Below, in pieces: positions 45,801 to 53,448 of a stretch of 64,000 bases of DNA (within the stretch, counting starts at the first letter, position 1; each line of letters opens with the position of its first letter). This stretch comes from Thiothrix sp. Its GTDB lineage: Bacteria; Pseudomonadota; Gammaproteobacteria; Thiotrichales; Thiotrichaceae. The stretch lies in contig SSFA01000023.1 of assembly GCA_008015155.1 (NCBI GenBank), positions 1 to 64,000 on the forward strand, in the 5' to 3' direction. The notes beneath the pieces were generated by a model. It saw only the letters and a program-made list of their open reading frames with translations, ran no database searches and was not told the origin of the DNA. The position numbers were made by a program, and so were the translations under genes.

Positions 45801-46504
45801 GAGCCTTAATCCTACCCACCCGTGACCTAACGACCTTCTCCATTAAACAATTGGCTATGCTCACTAACAATCCCACCGCCAGTATTCGGGCGTGGGCACT
45901 AAATACCTTACAACAGCAGCCTGAGCGGATAATGAGTGAGTTTAGTGAGGCGGTGCGCATGCTTGATAATCGTTGGGATACCACCCGCCAACAAGCTCTT
46001 GCCCTGCTCGCTCAACTACCCACTGCGTTTTGGACGCCAGAAACCGTAGTGATGGTCACTGATCAAGTTTATGTAGATGTGCAACAATTCGGGCGCGACT
46101 TAATGCTCAAAGCTTACCAAACAGGCGACGGTGAAAAGTATTTGCTGCATCTAAGTCAGCATCCATCCCAAGTAGTACAGCAATTTGTCTCGGATTTTCT
46201 TGTGCAATACACCCAAAATCAGCCTGCTGTCATTGTGAAATTAGCGCCGTATTTCAAAACGGTACTCATGCAACTTAATCGTGGGCGGGTTGTGAAGGAT
46301 CGGGTGATCCAATTTCTTTTCCAACAAGCACAACAAGATGAATCAGTTGCCAAGATGGTGGTCAATTTGTTCACAGAACAGGCATTGACACGGGTTTTGG
46401 CGGATCGTTCGCATTACATTAAAACGCTAGTCGAACTACAAACACGTTACCCCAATCCTGCTAGTGTGCTCAGCATTATCCAACCAGAACTGAGGGCTTA
46501 CTAA
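42797..46504 (+). CDS. WGR-domain protein with HEAT-like repeats, retron partner
   Basis: A 1235-residue protein. Residues 1-80 form a WGR domain (KIYEVDIVEL, LVNFRYGRTGKTLTEGSK), with Tyr38 replacing the tryptophan of the W-G-R signature. WGR domains bind nucleic acid ends or breaks, for example in PARP enzymes and MolR-like proteins. Most of the remainder is alpha-helical, with HEAT/ARM-like pairs clearest in residues about 720-1230 (for example LLQLLSSPYEDVYQLAKDYL, MMAALLDQHAALRQQAVASI). I see no nuclease or NTPase motif. It sits between and overlaps the reverse transcriptase (4 bases) and the SWIM gene (1 base), so all three are made together; it is probably a retron sensor/effector component. 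Confidence 0.85.
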   Translation: MKLLRRTTLHFQQGNSDKIYEVDIVELSTDQHLVNFRYGRTGKTLTEGSKTPEAVAYKKAETIANSLLVSKINSGYQVIQGYDPISKTTIGNAPNTSPVQLRTITTAEPKTRDEKIRARLEKFAQGTRAFTSFNDKKTIGYIDGYSLTRSIWAAGELRIAGLVDALAAVLAGKPTYFGDPKIFYYSIAWALARSRDPQALSLLTSLQAQIPEHLYQFALLQIAPNPEAYLPTWQAVDLPTLHANITRYDQAQGHALYALTPDQQGYFESVVHHQGLTQELNALLAQLTLQDLGHNYLARYLTPATLSRVKLNRAAFPELEAAIDDVLIHKKNAVIEQATKAFKPYFERYQTALARMSWPANMRESERDYAQRGRIDSLWNRGLETRLTQLLNANGIHRSALIEYAKIQEHTGKAISETRLAECYAILHTHKAYQAVAQLVTQIDSFRVYLPYLKSQLSPDIRSRYEKDLSTAFQQLSAQRFIQLRDQAAQQIQASIHAFNQASLGSYALTQIDPSKRAEFLQALTYVKAEGSFNASFRQLYKLAELLDDYEVLARLNQTLELGQTSVTSGVYQQRPFSLNTQIYFKRRMLRHLNKTAKFAPASYPKLATQILLLADDQAEYAQTVAGITPKVFPTLSAVNFILHTHSKHYRPNYQYQWRLWAGKKADLIGMEAHSKLWQQAPDELLHLLQHCKAQWVNDFAYGRLHSHSAWLAKQPLSVWLNLVTRPYENTANLAAQQLLPHLQAADVCQALLSAQFATIRKLVLDQLKAQSFQTSPSLLVQLLSSPYEDVYQLAKDYLYTAQHQYPSLIQRLIQSLIQAPETTQALLIPRFKWLFTHPLAGLTPISAVQLLFQQSEDKLQHFAAELIAQVQGNFAELMPYFELLAQSTDPILQTGAVALLIKLTDAEKAQYLPLMMAALLDQHAALRQQAVASISSIQDLKLQQQVWQLIVPELFKAEPVEGFNADIVKAVQSLTPIYAQIDNDLLWRLMTAQSALAQQVGALILPTRDLTTFSIKQLAMLTNNPTASIRAWALNTLQQQPERIMSEFSEAVRMLDNRWDTTRQQALALLAQLPTAFWTPETVVMVTDQVYVDVQQFGRDLMLKAYQTGDGEKYLLHLSQHPSQVVQQFVSDFLVQYTQNQPAVIVKLAPYFKTVLMQLNRGRVVKDRVIQFLFQQAQQDESVAKMVVNLFTEQALTRVLADRSHYIKTLVELQTRYPNPASVLSIIQPELRAY

Positions 46505-48129
46505 TGGAGTTTACCCGCCGCTATTTAGGCTCATCTAGCATAAGTAATGATGCCCACAGTAGCCAAATGAAGTTTGTGCCTGATGCATCGCGTCAACCCA
46601 CTTTTTTTCGAGGTGAATTAGCGCTGCATTTGCCGTTTCGAGAAGCAATCTCTGCTTTAAACGCGGTGGTTATTTCTGATATGAATTATAAACCACGTGA
46701 TAAAACCGATTATAAAGCCTGGTTAAAATCGCAAGAAGATGAGTTTTTAAGCCAAGCTATAGCACAACAGCAAGCTATTCAAGAAGAGCTTGCTAAATTA
46801 CGTAGTGAGCTAAAAGATATAAAAAAACAAGAAGATAAAATTAAAACACCGTATAACACCGCTAAAAGCAAATACTTCAAATACCTCTATGATTTCGCGC
46901 GCGATGCGTGGATAGTCTTAGACCCTGTCATTACAGTACATCCTGACTGTGTATTTTTTGAATGTTTTTCTGAAGATGAGTCGAGTTATGGCAAATTAAG
47001 TTGTAGCTATGAGGTCTTTAATAACATTCAAGAACATGCTTTTGGCACCACTAATATTGATTATTCGCCCGCTTTATATCAAGAATTTCAGAAAATCCGT
47101 GATTATAAAACGACGCAATTGGTGATCGACCCCAGTGGTTTTGCAGTTAAAACCAGCTTCAGCGATGAGTTTAAAGAGGAAAAAATAGATTTACCCGACA
47201 GCTGGGTACGAGGCTTTTTACAAGTCAGTTCAGCCATGAGTTTGCCACAAACCGAGCTTAGCTTGCATCCGATGGATTTATACAATGTGTTGCTGTTTTT
47301 AAAGCGTCATCAGGAAAAAGCTAGCCCACGCTCATTACGCTTTCTTTTAAAGCCTAATCAGCCTATCCAAATCCAACTCGACCCTTGGGGCGAAATCATC
47401 ACTTGCCCACGTAGTCTATATACAGGTCATACCGAACAAACGATTCGGATTTGGGGAAGACGACGCTTATTTATTCTAGAGCGTTTAATTCCAGTCGCTC
47501 AGCGCTTTAAAATTAATTTACTGGGAACAGGTTTACCCAGTTTTTGGATCGCTGAAATGCCGAATATGAGCTTCACACTAGGTTTATCCGGCTGGACTGC
47601 GAATGATTTTTCGCGTTTGGGTAATTTCGATCTACTAGCGCCACGCGGTAAAGTCGATAGTTTAACTGCTGAGCACGTATTTCAAGCTTTGAGTAGTACT
47701 TGGTGTGAAACTGCTGAATCCCTTGCTACTCGTTTACATCTGGATAAAACCACAGTGACGAGTGCCTTAGGAGTTTATGCGCAATATGGGCGTGTATTAT
47801 ATGACTTAGACACTGGCTTATATCGCATCCGTGAGTTGAGTAAAGAGCCGCTCCCGATGGATCAGTTACGTTTTACTAATGAGCGCGAACAAAAAGCGCA
47901 AAATTTTGTTCAAGCCGATTTGGTTAAAATCACTCAAATAGAGACTAGTGATCAGCTCACTGTGTTAGTGGGTGAGGTGATGGATAATGCCAAAGTTTTT
48001 AAACCGACTTTAACAATTGATGCAGATCTGCGCTTAGTCAGCGGCACATGCCAATGCCATTTTTATCTTCAACATAAACTAATGCAAGGTCCGTGTGAGC
48101 ATATGTTGGCAGTGCGCTTAAATAAGTAA
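46504..48129 (+). CDS. SWIM zinc-finger protein, retron partner
   Basis: 541 residues. The C-terminus carries a SWIM zinc finger, CxC-x12-CxH, with Cys516, Cys518, Cys531 and His533. Residues about 75-110 are a charged coiled coil, and a helix-turn-helix-like region appears near 395-430 (ESLATRLHLDKTTVTSALGVYAQYGRVLYD). The middle is an unrecognised beta-rich region. SWIM fingers bind DNA or protein. The start codon shares one base with the stop of the WGR gene (TAATG). No enzymatic motif is visible, so a role as adaptor or DNA-binding component of the retron complex is inferred from position. Confidence 0.85.
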   Translation: MEFTRRYLGSSSISNDAHSSQMKFVPDASRQPTFFRGELALHLPFREAISALNAVVISDMNYKPRDKTDYKAWLKSQEDEFLSQAIAQQQAIQEELAKLRSELKDIKKQEDKIKTPYNTAKSKYFKYLYDFARDAWIVLDPVITVHPDCVFFECFSEDESSYGKLSCSYEVFNNIQEHAFGTTNIDYSPALYQEFQKIRDYKTTQLVIDPSGFAVKTSFSDEFKEEKIDLPDSWVRGFLQVSSAMSLPQTELSLHPMDLYNVLLFLKRHQEKASPRSLRFLLKPNQPIQIQLDPWGEIITCPRSLYTGHTEQTIRIWGRRRLFILERLIPVAQRFKINLLGTGLPSFWIAEMPNMSFTLGLSGWTANDFSRLGNFDLLAPRGKVDSLTAEHVFQALSSTWCETAESLATRLHLDKTTVTSALGVYAQYGRVLYDLDTGLYRIRELSKEPLPMDQLRFTNEREQKAQNFVQADLVKITQIETSDQLTVLVGEVMDNAKVFKPTLTIDADLRLVSGTCQCHFYLQHKLMQGPCEHMLAVRLNK

Positions 48130-48145
48130 CTGCTATGAGGCTTAG

Positions 48146-48559
48146 CTACTTACTCAGATTAAGACTAGCTTTCGCAGCTGCATAAGTGACTGTAAAACCA
48201 GCAGCCACATTAATAAAAGCCATCAAAGTTAAGAGCATGAAATAGCTATTAGCGGCCCAAGGTTTGATCAGCCAAATGATCAGATAGACAATTAAGACCA
48301 GTGTTGAAATCACGCGCTCAAGAATGGATAGATCATTAATCCGTGTAGCTTTAAAAATTTCAAAGTTTAGGGCCAGCAAACCCGCAACTACCAACCAATC
48401 GCCATAAGTTGGACGCATGACTCCCTGTGAGGGCATCGGAATGACTAAAGGAATCGCCTCTAAACGTGCTGGAAAAAATCCCACCCAATGCAAGACTAGA
48501 TAGAGCAGCAAGACTAAAGCGAATAAGGGGGTAATCGACATAATAACACTTCCTGACAC
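48146..48559 (-). CDS. Four-helix membrane protein, unknown function
   Basis: 137 residues (131 if the second ATG is used) with hydrophobic segments near 9-27, 53-66, 82-97 and 103-128. There are no recognisable motifs. It is convergent with the retron operon, whose last stop is 17 bases away, and divergent from cydA. No function is proposed. Confidence 0.6.
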   Translation of the reverse strand: MSGSVIMSITPLFALVLLLYLVLHWVGFFPARLEAIPLVIPMPSQGVMRPTYGDWLVVAGLLALNFEIFKATRINDLSILERVISTLVLIVYLIIWLIKPWAANSYFMLLTLMAFINVAAGFTVTYAAAKASLNLSK

Positions 48560-48688
48560 TTAAGACGCACTATAGACGCTGTAACACTAATAGCAAGTAG
48601 CTCGCAATAGCTTACGCAAAATACGCCTATCTAACATGTTTTAAAGCTTGTGCTATAACTGTTTAATCGAAGCTATGAGTAGCCCTTT

Positions 48689-50104
48689 ATGTTTGATCTA
48701 TCTGCGCTGGATCTGGCTCGCTTTCAATTCGCTTTCACTGTCTCGGCTCATATTATATTTCCCGCTTTTAGTATTGGTTTAGCCAGTTGGTTAGCCGTTT
48801 TGAATCTACTTTGGTTTATTAAACGCGATGCTTTGTATTTGAGCTTATTTAATCACTGGAAAATCATTTTTGCAGTGGTGTTTGGGATGGGCGTTACTTC
48901 TGGGGTAGTAATGTCCTATCAATTTGGGACGAATTGGTCGGTCTATTCGGATAAGGTGGGGCCAATTTTAGGCCCATTGATGGGTTATGAAGTGATGAGC
49001 GCCTTCTTTCTTGAAGCCGGCTTTCTGGGCGTGATGCTATTTGGACGTGAGCGTGTTGGGCCAAGTTTACACTTAATCGCCACCTGTATTGTGGCTTTCG
49101 GCACTTTAACTTCGGCTTTTTGGATTTTAAGTGTGAATAGCTGGATGCAAACCCCAGCAGGCTACACGATTGCACCTAACGGGCAATTCTTCCCAGCGGA
49201 TTGGAGCACGATTATTTTTAATGCTTCCTTCCCGTATCGGTTAGTGCATATGGTGCTGGCTGCTTATTTGACTACAGCCTTTGTAGTAGCGGGCACTGGG
49301 GCATGGCATTTACTACGCAACTCCTCAGAACGCAGCGCCCAGCTAATGTTTTCAATGGGCATGTGGATGGCATTATTAGTAGTGCCTTTGCAAATTTTGG
49401 CGGGTGATATGCACGGATTGAATACCTTGGAACATCAGCCAGCCAAGGTCGCGGCTATGGAAGGTCACTATCAAAGCTATCCGAATGGACATGCACCTTT
49501 AATTCTATTTGGCCTCCCTGATGACCAAAACCAAACGATGCATTACGAAGTTACCCTTCCTAATCTAAGTTCGCTGATTTTAACCCATGATTTAACCACG
49601 CCCATCCAAGGTTTAAGCGCTTTTCCAGAAGACGCCCGCCCCAACGCAGCCATTGTCTTTTGGACATTTAGGATTATGGTAGCGATTGGTTTTGCCATGT
49701 TGTTGTTAGGTATTTGGGCAGGAATAGCTCGCTGGAAGGGTAAGTTTTATACCAATCGTTGGTTGCATCGAGCAGCTTTTATCATGGCTCCATCCGGCTT
49801 TGCAGCTGTAGTTTGTGGCTGGATTACGACCGAAGTGGGGCGGCAGCCCTTTACAGTGTATGGTCTATTACGTACTGCTGATAGTGTTTCTCCCTTACAA
49901 GCTTCGGCAGTCAGTGCTTCTTTAATAGCGTTTATGTTGGTGTATTTAGCGGTGTTTGGTATTGGCAGTTTTTACGCACTGCGTTTAATGGCTAAACTTC
50001 CCAAGCATCATATTGAAACTGAGATTGGCCCAACACGTGCAGCCGGTATTACACCAATTGCGCAAGTTCTAGAGCAAGCACCTGAAATCACCACGGAGCA
50101 TTAA
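48689..50104 (+). CDS. cydA: Cytochrome bd-type quinol oxidase subunit I (CydA/CioA)
   Basis: Membrane subunit carrying hemes b558, b595 and d; it oxidises quinol and reduces oxygen without pumping protons. The 471-residue protein starts with LSALDLARFQFAFTVSAHIIFPAFSIGLA, including the heme ligand histidine, and has GDMHGLNTLEHQPAKVAAMEG in the Q-loop and a second half with RIMVAIGFAML and GWITTEVGRQPFTVYGLLRT. The length is that of the short-Q-loop type often called cyanide-insensitive oxidase (CioA). It is followed one base later by cydB and then a tiny third gene. Confidence 0.94.
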   Translation: MFDLSALDLARFQFAFTVSAHIIFPAFSIGLASWLAVLNLLWFIKRDALYLSLFNHWKIIFAVVFGMGVTSGVVMSYQFGTNWSVYSDKVGPILGPLMGYEVMSAFFLEAGFLGVMLFGRERVGPSLHLIATCIVAFGTLTSAFWILSVNSWMQTPAGYTIAPNGQFFPADWSTIIFNASFPYRLVHMVLAAYLTTAFVVAGTGAWHLLRNSSERSAQLMFSMGMWMALLVVPLQILAGDMHGLNTLEHQPAKVAAMEGHYQSYPNGHAPLILFGLPDDQNQTMHYEVTLPNLSSLILTHDLTTPIQGLSAFPEDARPNAAIVFWTFRIMVAIGFAMLLLGIWAGIARWKGKFYTNRWLHRAAFIMAPSGFAAVVCGWITTEVGRQPFTVYGLLRTADSVSPLQASAVSASLIAFMLVYLAVFGIGSFYALRLMAKLPKHHIETEIGPTRAAGITPIAQVLEQAPEITTEH

Positions 50105-50105
50105 G

Positions 50106-51104
50106 ATGGACTTAGCATTAATTTGGGCTGCTATTTTAGCTTTTGCAGTCTTAGCTTATGTGCTGCTAGATGGGTTTGATTTAGGGGTTGGCATCTTATT
50201 CCCCTTTTTAGGTGGGCGCGATGAACGCAGTTTAGCGATGAATACCATTGCCCCCGTTTGGGATGGGAATGAGACTTGGCTAGTATTAGGCGGCGGCGGT
50301 TTATTTGCAGTCTTTCCCTTGGTCTATGCGATTTTACTTCCTGCGCTCTATCCCTTGATTATTGCCATGCTCTTAGGCCTGATCTTTCGTGGAGTGGCCT
50401 TTGAATTTACCGTACAGGCGACTAAGCTCCGTGGTTTTTGGGAATTTGCCTTTTTTGCAGGTTCTTTGATTGCTACTTTTGCCCAAGGTGTCGCTTTAGG
50501 TGCGATCGTGCAAGGAATCAAAGTGCTTGATCGTTCTTATGCAGGCGGCAATTGGGATTGGTTAAGCCCTTTTTCACTCTTAACTGGAACTTCTTTAGTC
50601 ATAGGCTATGCACTCTTAGGCGCGACTTGGTTGATTTATAAAACTGAGGCAAGTGTTCGCGCTCGTGTTAGTCAGTTAGCGCGCCCCTTAGCTTTTGCAA
50701 TGGCAGCCGCGATAGCTATTGTTAGCTTAATTACAGTATGGTTGCAGCCGCAATATCTAGCACGTTGGTTGGGTTGGCCACAAAGTCTCTATACCGCCAT
50801 TGTGCCAATTCTGTGTGTCTTGTGCTTATATTTACTTATCACCGGTATTCAAAAACAGCAAGATGCCAAACCCTTCTTAGCAGCACAAAGCCTATTTATT
50901 GTCTGTTATGTGGGCTTAGGCATTAGTCTCTATCCAAACTTAGTGCCACCAGCTATTTCTTATTTAGATGCTGCAGCGCCTCCTGCTTCTTTAGAATTTT
51001 TATTAGTGGGTGCTGTGTTTTTGATCCCGATTATTTTGCTGTATACAGCTTATTCCTATTGGGTATTTCGGGGCAAAGTGCAACTTGGCGAAGGTTACCA
51101 TTGA
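50106..51104 (+). CDS. cydB: Cytochrome bd-type quinol oxidase subunit II (CydB/CioB)
   Basis: Structural partner of CydA. The 332-residue protein has about eight membrane segments and the conserved N-terminal block LDGFDLGVGILFPFLGG and PVWDGNETWLVLGGGGLFAVFPLVYA, then FRGVAFEF. It starts one base after the cydA stop and its own TGA overlaps the TTG start of the DUF2474-like gene. Confidence 0.94.
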   Translation: MDLALIWAAILAFAVLAYVLLDGFDLGVGILFPFLGGRDERSLAMNTIAPVWDGNETWLVLGGGGLFAVFPLVYAILLPALYPLIIAMLLGLIFRGVAFEFTVQATKLRGFWEFAFFAGSLIATFAQGVALGAIVQGIKVLDRSYAGGNWDWLSPFSLLTGTSLVIGYALLGATWLIYKTEASVRARVSQLARPLAFAMAAAIAIVSLITVWLQPQYLARWLGWPQSLYTAIVPILCVLCLYLLITGIQKQQDAKPFLAAQSLFIVCYVGLGISLYPNLVPPAISYLDAAAPPASLEFLLVGAVFLIPIILLYTAYSYWVFRGKVQLGEGYH

Positions 51105-51202
51105 TTCGGCGTTTACTGTGGTTTGTTCTATTTTATGCCTTAGGTTTATTAGCCTTAGGCTTAGTTGCTTGGCTCATCCGAACAATCATCTATTTAAAAT
51201 AA
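51101..51202 (+). CDS. DUF2474-like third subunit of the bd oxidase
   Basis: A 33-residue single-helix membrane protein beginning on TTG (51101) that overlaps the cydB stop in a TTGA arrangement. The peptide has a basic N-terminus (MIRRLLWF) then a hydrophobic helix ending in WLIRTIIYLK. Very short single-span proteins of the CydX or DUF2474 type are encoded right after cydB and stabilise the oxidase; those following CioAB-type subunits are usually DUF2474. The assignment rests on position, length, overlap and the R-R-L-x-W-F pattern. Confidence 0.75.
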   Translation: MIRRLLWFVLFYALGLLALGLVAWLIRTIIYLK

Positions 51203-51319
51203 AACCTCTCCACTTATAAGCACCCTCTAGCCCACATCAAATAAAGGTTTGTTGAAATCGCTGGCTAATAACTAGGGTATCAGCACAACTTAGTAACCAG
51301 TGGAGACAATCTCGAAAAA

Positions 51320-51336
51320 GTACCAATTGATGGGTA
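51320..51336. promoter_or_regulatory. Possible TetR-type operator upstream of the tautomerase gene
   Basis: GTACCAATTGATGGGTA contains the 10-mer GTACCAATTG also present in the palindromic site between tetR and aroE (29508-29517), and has TACC/GGTA arms. It lies about 105 bases upstream of the tautomerase ATG in a 238-base gap that otherwise shows nothing clear. Confidence 0.4.
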
Positions 51337-51440
51337 TTTTTTGCATGTTCAAGCCCCCTACTTCCTCCTAAACTGCTAAGCATCGCTAAAGCCGCTGTTC
51401 AGTCTTCAAGCTTTAGCCATCTAAATGAGCAGGAGAGAAT

Positions 51441-52412
51441 ATGCAGCGCGCCATTCCGTTTATGCAATTCCGTGGAGGCAGCTCCAAAGGCTTGTACTTT
51501 TTAGCCAGCGATTTGCCTTCTGAGCCGGTTGAGCGTGATCAAGTGATTTTGTCGGCGGTTGGGCGTGATGCACGGCAAATTGATGGCTTGGGGGGTGCGC
51601 ACCCCTTAACCAGTAAAGTCGCGGTGGTGAGTCGTTCGACTCGTGCTGATGCCGATGTGGATTTCCTATTTGTGCAAGTCGTGGTGGGGGAAAATCGCGT
51701 CGATACCACGCCGAATTGCGGCAATATTTTAGCGGGTGTGGGGCCGTTTGCGATTGAAGCTGGGCTCGTTCCAGTACAAGGCGACACCACAACGGTACGC
51801 GTGTATATGGTGAATAGCGAGAATCTCTGCGAACTCATCTTGCAAACCCCGAATGGCAAAATGACTTATGAAGGTAGTGCCAAAATTGATGGTGCGCCCG
51901 GCACTTCTGCTCCCGTGATTTGCAATTATTTGGAGGTAGCTGGTTCGATTTGTGGCTCCTTGCTGCCCACAGGCAATACTAAAGACATCATTGATGGCGT
52001 GCCCGTGACTTGCATTGATAATGGCATGCCGGTAGTCGTCATTAATGCGCGAGATTTAGGCAAAACAGGTTATGAAGCTTGTTCTGAACTGACTAACGAT
52101 CAAGAGTTTCGCGCCAAACTTGAAGCGATTCGCTTAAAAGTCGGGCCACTGATGAATTTGGGCGATGTGACCAAAAAGGTGGTACCGAAAATGACCTTAA
52201 TCGCCCCTCCACAAAACGGTGGGCATATCAGCACCCGCACCTTTATTCCTCACACCTGCCACGATGCGATTGGCGTTTTAGGTGCAGTCTCAGTAGCTAC
52301 CGCCTGTATTTTGCCGAATTCGGTGGCAGAAGGGGTAGCTGTCATTCCTGAAGACAACCCGAAAAATTTATCCGTTGAGCATCCGTCTGGCGAGTTTTCT
52401 GTTGAACTCTAA
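51441..52412 (+). CDS. 4-Oxalomesaconate tautomerase (PrpF/LigU/GalD family), prematurely stopped
   Basis: PrpF-family isomerase; members tautomerise 4-oxalomesaconate in the protocatechuate/gallate 4,5-cleavage pathway. The N-terminus has AIPFMQFRGGSSKGLYFLASDLP, followed by IDGLGGAHPLTSKVAVV, NCGNILAGVGPFAIE with the catalytic cysteine, and VCNYL-like strands; the C-terminus reaches EHPSGEFSVEL. An in-frame TAA at 52410 then ends the 323-residue product, yet the same frame continues with family-like sequence to 52499 (see next entry). The ATG follows GGAGAG. It is followed by the PDC lactonase gene, which supports the pathway. Confidence 0.82.
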   Translation: MQRAIPFMQFRGGSSKGLYFLASDLPSEPVERDQVILSAVGRDARQIDGLGGAHPLTSKVAVVSRSTRADADVDFLFVQVVVGENRVDTTPNCGNILAGVGPFAIEAGLVPVQGDTTTVRVYMVNSENLCELILQTPNGKMTYEGSAKIDGAPGTSAPVICNYLEVAGSICGSLLPTGNTKDIIDGVPVTCIDNGMPVVVINARDLGKTGYEACSELTNDQEFRAKLEAIRLKVGPLMNLGDVTKKVVPKMTLIAPPQNGGHISTRTFIPHTCHDAIGVLGAVSVATACILPNSVAEGVAVIPEDNPKNLSVEHPSGEFSVEL

Positions 52413-52499
52413 CAGGACGCCAACGGCAATGTCATTAAAGCTGGACTATTACGTACCGCGCGGCTGTTGAGTCGCGGCGAAGTCTACGTAATGATCTAA
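52413..52499 (+). pseudogene. C-terminal remainder of the tautomerase after an in-frame stop
   Basis: Read in the same frame as the tautomerase, the 28 codons after the TAA encode QDANGNVIKAG, LLRTARLLSRGEVYV and a final TAA at 52497-52499. The LLRTARLLxxGEVYV pattern is the normal C-terminus of PrpF-family proteins, and the combined length of about 352 residues fits the family. The stop is therefore a nonsense change, a sequencing error or a read-through site. Confidence 0.75.
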
Positions 52500-52521
52500 A
52501 ACATTCTTGGAGGAGAAATTG

Positions 52522-53394
52522 ATGAGCAAACCGAGCTGTATGCCACCGGATAATAATACCCGTACTCCGCTGTATAAAGCACCACCCAAGGCTTGCGATG
52601 CACATTGCCATGTGTTTGGGCCACATGAAATTTTTCCTTATTCCGATAAAGCCTCCTATTGGCCGCCGGATGCGGATAAACACGCGCTGAAGCGCTTACA
52701 CGATAAGCTCGGTATTGAGCGTGCGGTGTTAGTGCAAGCGAGCTGCCATGGCACAGACAATCGCGCCATGCTTGATGCCATTAAATCCAGCAATGGCGCG
52801 TATCGTGGTGTATGTATTGCTAACGACACATTCAGCGAAAACGACTTCCAAGATTTACACGATGGCGGGGTACGTGGCGTACGCTTCAATTTCGTCAAAC
52901 ATCTAGGCGGTGCGCCGAATCTAGAGGGCATGAAAACCGTACTAAATCGGGTAAAGCCTTTGGGTTGGCATTTAGTGATTCATGTGAATGCCGAAGACGT
53001 GATTACTTACGCTGAGTTTTTCGATGCGATTGATATGGATATTATTGTCGATCACATGGGACGTGTGCCCACCACTGAGGGAGTGGGTCAACAAGCCTAC
53101 AAAATTCTATTAGAGCGGATGCAGCGGGATAATTGGTGGATGAAAGTCTGTGGCTCCGAACGTATTTCAATGGGTCCACCCTTCTATGATGCGGTACCTT
53201 TTGCGCAAGGCTTGATTGAAATCGCCCCCGATCGGATTTTATGGGGTACAGATTACCCACATCCGAATATTAAAAAGCACATGCCGAATGATGCCGATTT
53301 ATTAGATCTAGTGCCTTTGATTGCGCGTGATCCAGCGATTCAGCAGAAAATTATGGTGGATAATCCAGCGCGGCTGTATGGGTTTCCGACTTAG
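52522..53394 (+). CDS. ligI: 2-Pyrone-4,6-dicarboxylate lactonase (LigI-like amidohydrolase)
   Basis: Hydrolyses 2-pyrone-4,6-dicarboxylate to oxalomesaconate in protocatechuate 4,5-cleavage. The 290-residue protein has ACDAHCHVFGPHEIFPY (the entry His pair), RAVLVQASCHGTDNRAMLDAI, GGVRGVRFNFVKHLGG, IIVDHMGRVPT and ILWGTDYPHPN with the catalytic aspartate, as in the amidohydrolase-2 family. The ATG at 52522 is set by GGAGGAG; an in-frame TTG 15 bases upstream overlaps that site. It follows the tautomerase gene by 22 bases after the latter's ancestral stop. Confidence 0.88.
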   Translation: MSKPSCMPPDNNTRTPLYKAPPKACDAHCHVFGPHEIFPYSDKASYWPPDADKHALKRLHDKLGIERAVLVQASCHGTDNRAMLDAIKSSNGAYRGVCIANDTFSENDFQDLHDGGVRGVRFNFVKHLGGAPNLEGMKTVLNRVKPLGWHLVIHVNAEDVITYAEFFDAIDMDIIVDHMGRVPTTEGVGQQAYKILLERMQRDNWWMKVCGSERISMGPPFYDAVPFAQGLIEIAPDRILWGTDYPHPNIKKHMPNDADLLDLVPLIARDPAIQQKIMVDNPARLYGFPT

Positions 53395-53398
53395 CTTT

Positions 53399-53445
53399 AA
53401 GCGTTTTGCCCTTTAAGCTACTGATAGTTAAAGGGCAAAACGCTT
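53399..53445. terminator. Bidirectional terminator between ligI and the LacI gene
   Basis: An 18-bp perfect inverted repeat: AAGCGTTTTGCCCTTTAA (53399-53416) and its complement (53428-53445) over an 11-base loop. It separates two convergent genes. No long T-run, but the stem is the strongest in this part of the window. Confidence 0.75.
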
Positions 53446-53448
53446 GCA

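Noticed and set aside
52410..52499. Frameshift in the tautomerase gene
   Set aside because: The downstream family-like codons are in the same frame as the upstream part, so it is a single stop codon, not a shift.
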